Shown here: positions 58,162 to 64,000 of the stretch, in pieces | Layout of the letters: every line of letters begins with the position of its first letter | Numbering within the stretch: the stretch's first letter is position 1 | Source: Mycobacterium sp. 1245111.1 | Lineage (GTDB): Bacteria > Actinomycetota > Actinomycetes > Mycobacteriales > Mycobacteriaceae | Direction: 5' to 3' | Length of the DNA stretch: 64,000 nt | Assembly: GCF_001673405.1 (NCBI RefSeq) | Contig: NZ_LZLV01000047.1 | Coordinates: 1 to 64,000, forward strand | Made by a program: the position numbers and the translations under genes | The notes under the pieces: model-generated | Seen by the model: the letters and a program-made list of their open reading frames with translations, nothing else | What the model was told of the DNA's origin: nothing | Databases searched by the model: none

Positions 58162-59233
58162 GGCCCGACCAGCCGATCACGCCGCCCCGGTTGCCTACCT
58201 GGGTTGGCAGGGCATGGGCAATATCGGTGACGACGCCATCTACGACGCCGTGCGTTCGCAACTGCGCGGGGCCAGCGTGCTGGAGATGCCGCGCTTTCCT
58301 GGCGAGCGATTGCGCGCCGCAACAACGGGATTGAACCGATCGCTCCGCAACGGCATTCAGGTCGTCGGCGGCGGCACCCTCATCGGGACCCGCTATTTCA
58401 GAAGACTGATCGGTCGGGGTCAGGCGCTCACGCGCAACAACGGCAGCTACGCGATCGGCGTCGGTGTGGAAGACCCCACCTTCGACCGACGCCAAAATGC
58501 CCAGAGCGCAGGCGAGTTGCAGCGCTGGGTGCCGATGTTGTCGGAGTTTCGCACCGTGTCCGTCCGCGGGCCGCGCAGCGCCGAACTGCTGGCCGACGCC
58601 GGACTCGAGGTCACGGTCTCCGGTGATCCCGCGCTGCTGCTCCCCCGACCCGATGTCACCGCCGAGGACGGCCTGATCGGACTGAACCTCGGCTTCGGCG
58701 ACGACGACCTGTGGGGGCAAGATCCGGCGCAGGTTGCCGAGCAGATCGGCGGTGCCGCCAGATACTTGACGTCCCAAGGCTATCGCTTCGTGGGCATCCT
58801 GATGAACAGCGCCGACCGACGATGGACCGAACAAGCCCTCGCCGGCATCGACGCCGACATCATCCACCCGCCCGACGCCACCACCGCAGCCCGCGAACTC
58901 GCCCGCTGCTCGATCGCCATCGTCAGCCGCCTGCACGCCGGAATCCTCGCCGCCCTCTCCGCCACCCCCGTCATATCCCTCGAATACCAACCCAAATGCC
59001 GCGACTTCGCACGATCCATCAACGACGAACGCTCACTACTACGCACCGACACCCTGACCACCACCACCGTCATCGACCACACCCACCACACCCTGCACGA
59101 CGCACCACACATCCGAACCACCACCCACCAAGCCGTCACCCACCTCCGCCAACAACTCACCCACGAATACGCCACCGTCGCACACCAACTCGGCCTCACG
59201 GCGCCGACCGGTCAGCTATCAGAGGAGCATTGA
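58148..59233 (+). CDS. Polysaccharide pyruvyl transferase (copy 1)
   Basis: About 361 residues. PS_pyruv_trans hallmarks: GMGNIGDDAIYDAV near residue 20, VVGGGTLIGTRYF, and C-terminal SRLHAGILAALSATPVISLEYQPK with the conserved His and Lys. It would add a pyruvate ketal to a sugar of the glycan, using phosphoenolpyruvate. No ATG precedes the conserved region: the best start is TTG at 58148, overlapping the GT2 gene, whereas copy 2 has a good ATG. From 58196 to 59196 it is nearly identical at DNA level to copy 2. The C-terminal 120 codons are C/A-rich on the plus strand. Confidence 0.88.
   Translation: MPAVEARPADHAAPVAYLGWQGMGNIGDDAIYDAVRSQLRGASVLEMPRFPGERLRAATTGLNRSLRNGIQVVGGGTLIGTRYFRRLIGRGQALTRNNGSYAIGVGVEDPTFDRRQNAQSAGELQRWVPMLSEFRTVSVRGPRSAELLADAGLEVTVSGDPALLLPRPDVTAEDGLIGLNLGFGDDDLWGQDPAQVAEQIGGAARYLTSQGYRFVGILMNSADRRWTEQALAGIDADIIHPPDATTAARELARCSIAIVSRLHAGILAALSATPVISLEYQPKCRDFARSINDERSLLRTDTLTTTTVIDHTHHTLHDAPHIRTTTHQAVTHLRQQLTHEYATVAHQLGLTAPTGQLSEEH
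58196..59196 (+). repeat. 1001-bp direct repeat, left copy
   Basis: Matches 60148-61148 with offset 1952 and a single difference found by eye: G at 58266 against C at 60218 (Arg versus Pro). The identity stops sharply at both ends (C against G just before, C against A just after). Third-codon positions are identical too, so this is a recent duplication or ongoing gene conversion, not selection on protein. Confidence 0.93.
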
Positions 59234-60121
59234 ATGCTCGCGTTCATCACCACGCTGCGGCACCCGCACAATTCCGCCGATTACGGGCGCGTCGAGTCGC
59301 TGCTGCAGAACACCCTGGAGTCGCTGACACGGCAGTCGTGCAAGGACTACGTCGCTTTCGTTGTCGGCAACCGCACACCCTCATTTGTCATGCCGCCCAG
59401 GACGGTCTTCGTCGAGGTCGACTTCCCGCCTCCCTCCACGGTGGACGGCCCCCGGACCGGCCCGGCACCGGTCATCTGGGACAAGGGCACCAAGAACGCG
59501 ATCGGCCTCATCGCTGCACGCGACTCACGACCCGACTACGTAATGCCCATCGACGCCGACGATTTCGTCCACCGGGACGTGGCGGCTTTTGTGCGCGATC
59601 GCCCCGGACGCGACGGATGGGTGGTGAAGCGCGGCTGGGTGTACTCACGCGCGAGAAACGCCTACCGGCCGCGCAGGCGTTTCTACCGGGTATGCGGGAC
59701 GTCGTTCATCGTTCCATTCGACGCCTACGATGTCCCGCCCGGTCTGACGGTGTCGTCGACGCAGCACGACATCGCCGACGCCTTCGGTGAGCGGCTCGAA
59801 CAGATTCTCGAACACGGTTACGCCTTCGACTACTGGCGCAAGCACGGACGGACCCTGCAGGCGCTACCGTTCCGCGGAGCGGTCTACCACATGGACACCG
59901 GCGAAAATCACTCCGGCAATGAGCTTTTTGGTCCTGCCCTGCCCTACCGGGGGCACCTCTTTCGTGATTTCGCGATCCGGCCCTCGCGGAGCCCGTCCGC
60001 GAGCCTGTGGACGGCGATCGGGCCGGCCGCTCTCAAACCCGACTTGAGGTTTCAGCTGCCCATGTTCCTACAACCGAAGTCCTATCTGCAGGACTACTCG
60101 CCACCGGTGCGATCCCAATGA
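59234..60121 (+). CDS. Putative glycosyltransferase between the two pyruvyl transferases
   Basis: 295 residues. Resembles GT-A-type enzymes: N-terminal FITTLRHPHNSADYGRVESLL, a possible DXD in MPIDADDFVHRD near 101, and C-terminal HMDTGENHSG. Hallmarks are weaker than in the GT2 gene, so it may represent an under-described family of the pyruvylated-glycolipid cluster. ATG follows the copy 1 stop directly; its stop overlaps the copy 2 ATG by 4 bp. Flanked by the 1-kb repeats, so it is the segment at risk of deletion. Confidence 0.75.
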   Translation: MLAFITTLRHPHNSADYGRVESLLQNTLESLTRQSCKDYVAFVVGNRTPSFVMPPRTVFVEVDFPPPSTVDGPRTGPAPVIWDKGTKNAIGLIAARDSRPDYVMPIDADDFVHRDVAAFVRDRPGRDGWVVKRGWVYSRARNAYRPRRRFYRVCGTSFIVPFDAYDVPPGLTVSSTQHDIADAFGERLEQILEHGYAFDYWRKHGRTLQALPFRGAVYHMDTGENHSGNELFGPALPYRGHLFRDFAIRPSRSPSASLWTAIGPAALKPDLRFQLPMFLQPKSYLQDYSPPVRSQ

Positions 60122-61173
60122 CCACCACGAACGCCGCCCTGGTGGCGTACCTGGGTTGGCAGGGCATGGGCAATATCGGTGACGACGCCATCTACGACGC
60201 CGTGCGTTCGCAACTGCCCGGGGCCAGCGTGCTGGAGATGCCGCGCTTTCCTGGCGAGCGATTGCGCGCCGCAACAACGGGATTGAACCGATCGCTCCGC
60301 AACGGCATTCAGGTCGTCGGCGGCGGCACCCTCATCGGGACCCGCTATTTCAGAAGACTGATCGGTCGGGGTCAGGCGCTCACGCGCAACAACGGCAGCT
60401 ACGCGATCGGCGTCGGTGTGGAAGACCCCACCTTCGACCGACGCCAAAATGCCCAGAGCGCAGGCGAGTTGCAGCGCTGGGTGCCGATGTTGTCGGAGTT
60501 TCGCACCGTGTCCGTCCGCGGGCCGCGCAGCGCCGAACTGCTGGCCGACGCCGGACTCGAGGTCACGGTCTCCGGTGATCCCGCGCTGCTGCTCCCCCGA
60601 CCCGATGTCACCGCCGAGGACGGCCTGATCGGACTGAACCTCGGCTTCGGCGACGACGACCTGTGGGGGCAAGATCCGGCGCAGGTTGCCGAGCAGATCG
60701 GCGGTGCCGCCAGATACTTGACGTCCCAAGGCTATCGCTTCGTGGGCATCCTGATGAACAGCGCCGACCGACGATGGACCGAACAAGCCCTCGCCGGCAT
60801 CGACGCCGACATCATCCACCCGCCCGACGCCACCACCGCAGCCCGCGAACTCGCCCGCTGCTCGATCGCCATCGTCAGCCGCCTGCACGCCGGAATCCTC
60901 GCCGCCCTCTCCGCCACCCCCGTCATATCCCTCGAATACCAACCCAAATGCCGCGACTTCGCACGATCCATCAACGACGAACGCTCACTACTACGCACCG
61001 ACACCCTGACCACCACCACCGTCATCGACCACACCCACCACACCCTGCACGACGCACCACACATCCGAACCACCACCCACCAAGCCGTCACCCACCTCCG
61101 CCAACAACTCACCCACGAATACGCCACCGTCGCACACCAACTCGGCCTAAGCACCCGTCAGCACGCCGAGTAA
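60118..61173 (+). CDS. Polysaccharide pyruvyl transferase (copy 2)
   Basis: 351 residues (MTTTNAALVAYLGWQGMGN at the start). Same motifs as copy 1; only one amino acid differs in the shared 333-residue core (Pro for Arg in SQLPGAS). The ends differ: the first 10 residues and the last 8 (STRQHAE) are unique. Translationally coupled to the glycosyltransferase upstream. Two pyruvyl transferases fit known mycobacterial LOS carrying two pyruvylated glucoses, but such near identity means specificity differences would depend on the tails or one residue. Confidence 0.92.
   Translation: MTTTNAALVAYLGWQGMGNIGDDAIYDAVRSQLPGASVLEMPRFPGERLRAATTGLNRSLRNGIQVVGGGTLIGTRYFRRLIGRGQALTRNNGSYAIGVGVEDPTFDRRQNAQSAGELQRWVPMLSEFRTVSVRGPRSAELLADAGLEVTVSGDPALLLPRPDVTAEDGLIGLNLGFGDDDLWGQDPAQVAEQIGGAARYLTSQGYRFVGILMNSADRRWTEQALAGIDADIIHPPDATTAARELARCSIAIVSRLHAGILAALSATPVISLEYQPKCRDFARSINDERSLLRTDTLTTTTVIDHTHHTLHDAPHIRTTTHQAVTHLRQQLTHEYATVAHQLGLSTRQHAE
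60148..61148 (+). repeat. 1001-bp direct repeat, right copy
   Basis: Partner of 58196-59196. The copies lie in direct orientation with 951 bp between them, so RecA-mediated recombination would delete the middle glycosyltransferase and leave one hybrid pyruvyl transferase in frame. Confidence 0.93.
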
Positions 61174-61195
61174 ACGATCGAAAGCGAGGTAAACA

Positions 61196-61765
61196 ATGTC
61201 CCGAATGATCACGACACTGCGTCAGAAGACCGACTACACGCGGTGGTCGGATACCCGCAACATCCTCGCATCCTGGGAATCCCGCACCGAGCGCGCCGCC
61301 GCACTGGTGCCTCAGGGCAGCCGGGTGATCGAATTCGGTGCTGCCAACCGGATTCTCGAGCGGCACCTCCACCAGACGTGCACCTACACTCCGTCGGACA
61401 TCGTCGACCGGGGCCCAGGAACGCTGGTATGCGATCTCAACCTGAGGCCGCTTCCCGATCTCGGAGTCGGTGCCTACGACGTCGCGGTACTCATGGGAGT
61501 ACTGGAGTACATGCGGGACATGCCCTCGGTGATCGACTGGCTCACCGAACTCGCCCCGACCTGCCTGCTGTCATACGCGTGCGCGCGCGGCACTCGGTAC
61601 TCGCCTCGCCGCGCCTTCGGATCCGTCGGTCGTCTCAGAGCGGGTTGGTTGAACAGCTACTGCGACCACGAGATCAGGGCGCTCTTCGCCGCGCGAGGCT
61701 TCCTGCAATCGCACGAAGAGACCTGGCACAATCAGCGCATGTTCGTCTTCTCGCGCCAGCGGTGA
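61196..61765 (+). CDS. SAM-dependent methyltransferase (small, class I)
   Basis: 189 residues: motif I VIEFGAANRILERHL near residue 43, then DIVDRGPGTLVCDLNLRPLPDLG and VLMGVLEYMRDM, typical of Methyltransf_11/12-like proteins. It is the last plus-strand gene of the LOS operon, 22 bp after copy 2. A likely sugar O-methyltransferase for the glycan; target position unknown. Converges on the next methyltransferase with a 5-bp gap. Confidence 0.85.
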   Translation: MSRMITTLRQKTDYTRWSDTRNILASWESRTERAAALVPQGSRVIEFGAANRILERHLHQTCTYTPSDIVDRGPGTLVCDLNLRPLPDLGVGAYDVAVLMGVLEYMRDMPSVIDWLTELAPTCLLSYACARGTRYSPRRAFGSVGRLRAGWLNSYCDHEIRALFAARGFLQSHEETWHNQRMFVFSRQR

Positions 61766-61770
61766 TCTAC

Positions 61771-62433
61771 TCAAGCCGCTTGGAGCTCCACGATTCCGAG
61801 ACGATGCCAGCGGGCCACCGAGTCTGCGACCGCGCGATCTGACCGGATCTCACGCCAGGCCTTGCGCATCCCCGCGCAGTAAGTGATGTCGTCGAACAGC
61901 ACCAGGCCACCTGGTGACATCCGCGGCCGCAGAATCTCCCACTGCCTCATCACGAAGTCGTAGTCGTGGATGCCATCGACCAGGGCGATGTCGATCGGCG
62001 CTGGGATGTCGTCGACTCGATCCTCGAAAGCCCCCCGGATCAACGAGAACCGGTCGGTGATCGTACTGATGTTACGTTCGGCGATGTCGGCCCAGTCCGG
62101 GTTGATTTCGAACGAGTACAACCGGCCCCTGTTGAGTGCGGCGGCGAAGTACATGCCCGAAACACCGAATGCCGAACCGAACTCCACGACGACCTCGGGG
62201 TCACGCTCGGCCACTAGGTAGGCATACAGGTCGCCCTGGGACGAGGGTGATCGCACGTCGTCGGGGCTGAATCGGTCCTCGGGCAGGCCGTACACCGGCG
62301 CCAGCGGCTGCGCCCCGATCGTGTTGGTACTCAGAGCCATCGATTCGATCTCGCTCTTGCGCGGCGAGGCCGGCAATCTTCGCGGGATCCTGGCCAACCG
62401 CGATCTTCCCCACAGTTTCACTGGTGCAATCAT
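61771..62433 (-). CDS. SAM-dependent O-methyltransferase (Methyltransf_24/CmcI-like)
   Basis: 220 residues. Motif I VVEFGSAFGVSGMYFAAAL near residue 79, LYSFEINPDWADIAERN, and the metal/acceptor region IALVDGIHDYDFVMRQW followed by GGLVLFDDITYC. CmcI/CalO6-like sugar or phenol O-methyltransferases look this way. It lies 19 bp downstream of the fadD gene on the minus strand, so it is transcribed with it. Together with the convergent methyltransferase it fits O-methylated sugars in the LOS. ATG 62433; an internal Met 31 codons on is possible. Confidence 0.87.
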   Translation of the reverse strand: MIAPVKLWGRSRLARIPRRLPASPRKSEIESMALSTNTIGAQPLAPVYGLPEDRFSPDDVRSPSSQGDLYAYLVAERDPEVVVEFGSAFGVSGMYFAAALNRGRLYSFEINPDWADIAERNISTITDRFSLIRGAFEDRVDDIPAPIDIALVDGIHDYDFVMRQWEILRPRMSPGGLVLFDDITYCAGMRKAWREIRSDRAVADSVARWHRLGIVELQAA

Positions 62434-62452
62434 GACGGCGAGTCCCTGTCTT

Positions 62453-64000
62453 CTAGGCGTCGAGGCGCGCGAACCGGTTCTGCTGATACTGCTCGACGCA
62501 CGCTCGGCGCCGCACCTTGCCGCTAGTGGTGATGGGTATCGACCCCGGCGGCACGAGCACGAGGTCGGCGATGCTCAAGCCGTGCGATGTCGAGATCGCC
62601 GAGGTGACATCGTTTTTCACGTGCGCCAGATGCTCGGGCGCATCATGATTGGCGTAGTTCTTGAGTTCGGCGATGGCGACCAACTTCTCGATGCCGTCGT
62701 GAGGAACCGATATCGCCACGCAGCGTCCGCGGGTGATCATCTGGATCGTCGCCTCGATGTCGTCGGGTGAGTGATTGCGTCCGTAGACGATCAACAGGTC
62801 CTTGATCCGACCGATGATGAACAGTTCGTCGTCGTGGAAGAAGCCCAGATCGCCGGTTCTCAACCAGGGCCCTTCGGGGGTACCTGGTGACGGGTCGGAA
62901 AGCTTGGCGCAGAACGCGTATTCGGTCTCTTGAGGTTTGCGCCAGTAGCCGGCCGCGACATTGTCGCCATGCACCCAGATTTCGCCGACGGCTCGGGCAG
63001 CGCATTCGACGCTGGTGTCGGGGTCGACTATGCGCAGAATCGGCGAGCGCGGCACGCCGTAGCTGACCAGCGCTGTGCCGCCGTGGCTTTCACAGCGTTG
63101 GGCGTGGCCGTCGGACAACCGTGCGGAATCGAAATGAACGACGTGCTGCTCGCCGGGTTGGCGGGTCACGATGTACACGGTCGCTTCAGCCATCCCGTAG
63201 GACGGACGAATAGCCGTCACCGGGAAATTGAATGGGGCAAACCGCTCGTTGAAGCGCTTCAACGTCGACGGTTGGACGCGCTCGCTGCCGTTGATGATGC
63301 CCAGGACGCCGCTGAGGTCCACGCCCTCCAATTCATCGTCGGAAATCTTTCGCGCAGCGATCTCAAACGCGAAATTAGGCCCCGCGGAGAAGGTATGGCG
63401 ATAGCCGGCCAACAGCTGCAGCCACCGGGCCGGCCGCGCCAAGAACGCGACTGGGCTGGTGAGCACAGCGTGGTGCCCGGCCAACAACGGCACACAGACC
63501 CCGATCAGCAGTCCCATGTCGTGGTAGAAGGGCAGCCACGATACGAAGGTGGTGTCCGGCGGCGACACCGCACCGCGGTCGGCGAAATAGTCGGCGAACA
63601 TCTGCTCGAAGTTCGCCATCAGGTTCTTATAGGTGATTTTCACGCCGGCCGGCGCACGGGTCGACCCGGAAGTGTATTGCAGGTAGGCGGTTTCGGTCCG
63701 AGTTTCACGGCTGGCCCGGAATTGACTCTGGGCCTCCAAGTCCACCCGGTCGACTTCGACAAGAGCGGGCACGGATCCTTCGTCGGGGCGCGACGTCAGG
63801 TATTCGGCCACGCCCTCGGCCACGTCGGAGGTGGTGAGTACGACCGCAGGCGCCGCGTCGAGCAAGACCGACTTCACTCGTTCGTCGACGGCGCCGCCCA
63901 GCGGAACTGACAGCGGTACCGGGATGAAGCCCGCCTGCAGCGCTCCGAAGAACGCGTCGATGTACGGGAGTCCCTGCGGCGCCACGATGACCGCGCGGTC
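62453..64000 (-). CDS. Fatty acyl-AMP ligase/acyl-CoA synthetase FadD (N-terminus outside window)
   Basis: About 515 C-terminal codons; the frame runs open past the window edge ([10 protein letters not shown]), so roughly the first 60-80 residues are missing. AMP-binding motifs: [19 protein letters not shown] (P-loop), [33 protein letters not shown] and [20 protein letters not shown]. The last two fit the FAAL class that loads acyl-AMP directly onto Pks enzymes. Expected to activate the starter acid for the tandem pks5 genes. Lys in TTSGKVRRR near the C-terminus is the usual adenylation Lys. Confidence 0.93.
   Translation of the reverse strand, partial: DRAVIVAPQGLPYIDAFFGALQAGFIPVPLSVPLGGAVDERVKSVLLDAAPAVVLTTSDVAEGVAEYLTSRPDEGSVPALVEVDRVDLEAQSQFRASRETRTETAYLQYTSGSTRAPAGVKITYKNLMANFEQMFADYFADRGAVSPPDTTFVSWLPFYHDMGLLIGVCVPLLAGHHAVLTSPVAFLARPARWLQLLAGYRHTFSAGPNFAFEIAARKISDDELEGVDLSGVLGIINGSERVQPSTLKRFNERFAPFNFPVTAIRPSYGMAEATVYIVTRQPGEQHVVHFDSARLSDGHAQRCESHGGTALVSYGVPRSPILRIVDPDTSVECAARAVGEIWVHGDNVAAGYWRKPQETEYAFCAKLSDPSPGTPEGPWLRTGDLGFFHDDELFIIGRIKDLLIVYGRNHSPDDIEATIQMITRGRCVAISVPHDGIEKLVAIAELKNYANHDAPEHLAHVKNDVTSAISTSHGLSIADLVLVPPGSIPITTSGKVRRRACVEQYQQNRFARLDA

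Noticed and set aside
58118..58990. Glycine/aspartate-rich antisense frame repeated in both pyruvyl transferase copies
   Set aside because: It appears twice only because the DNA is repeated; no ribosome-binding site or domain.
58840..59190. Dense CCAC/ACC repeats as a CRISPR-like or simple repeat
   Set aside because: They are in-frame codons of the pyruvyl transferase and lack regular spacing or identical units.

Overview
The window is high-GC actinobacterial DNA and most likely comes from an environmental, rapid-growing type of Mycobacterium. Three blocks match arrangements known from Mycobacterium tuberculosis and M. smegmatis: moaC2-mog-moaE2 / moaD2-moaA2; nirBD-cbiX-hemD-like regulator-narK; and glbN / RluD-like / lspA / ansA / dinX / ileS / Rv1535-like / TetR / nitronate monooxygenase-like / pks5. 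A truncated haemoglobin N, a translational T-box before ileS, an MmpL, a PapA, a PE-PPE-domain protein and a GAP-family protein support this. No IS element, CRISPR array, phage gene, rRNA or convincing tRNA was seen.

Region 1 (1-22859) is a nearly self-sufficient nitrate-assimilation island. It holds narK; a MOT1-type molybdate permease; the molybdenum-cofactor genes moeA-moaC-mog, moaE and moaA-moaD; a fused assimilatory nitrate reductase/flavoprotein reductase; a MobA-MoeA fusion; nirB-nirD; a CbiX-like sirohydrochlorin chelatase; the HemD-like regulator nnaR; and the NO-detoxifying haemoglobin glbN. Embedded in it is a three-gene unit built around a cytochrome b561/sulfite-oxidase-fold molybdoprotein fusion (7136-9462), plus a lipoprotein and a flavin split-barrel protein. 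narK and nnaR share a 66-bp upstream element, and a GlnR-type box precedes nirB.

Region 2 (22894-35630) is a conserved housekeeping block: a methyltransferase, an RluD-type pseudouridine synthase, lspA, L-asparaginase, DinX polymerase and isoleucyl-tRNA synthetase. ileS is preceded by an isoleucine T-box with a Shine-Dalgarno sequestering hairpin. After it come an HxlR regulator, a thioesterase, two small proteins, an M-box (Mg2+) riboswitch with a downstream 25-codon ORF, and a nitronate-monooxygenase-like/TetR operon with a triple operator.

Region 3 (36454-64000) is a cell-envelope lipooligosaccharide (LOS) locus of the pks5 type. It contains two tandem Mas/Pks5-like iterative polyketide synthases, a PapA acyltransferase, MmpL, a GT1 glycosyltransferase, a GAP-family membrane protein, a secreted PE-PPE hydrolase/acyltransferase, a GT2 glycosyltransferase, two almost identical polysaccharide pyruvyl transferases flanking another glycosyltransferase, two methyltransferases and a FadD (cut by the window end). 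Inferred pathway: FadD activates a starter fatty acid, the Pks enzymes extend it with methyl-branched units, and PapA and possibly the PE-PPE enzyme acylate trehalose or an oligosaccharide. The glycosyltransferases, pyruvyl transferases and methyltransferases then decorate the glycan, and MmpL/GAP export the product. The two pyruvyl transferases lie in 1001-bp direct repeats with one mismatch.
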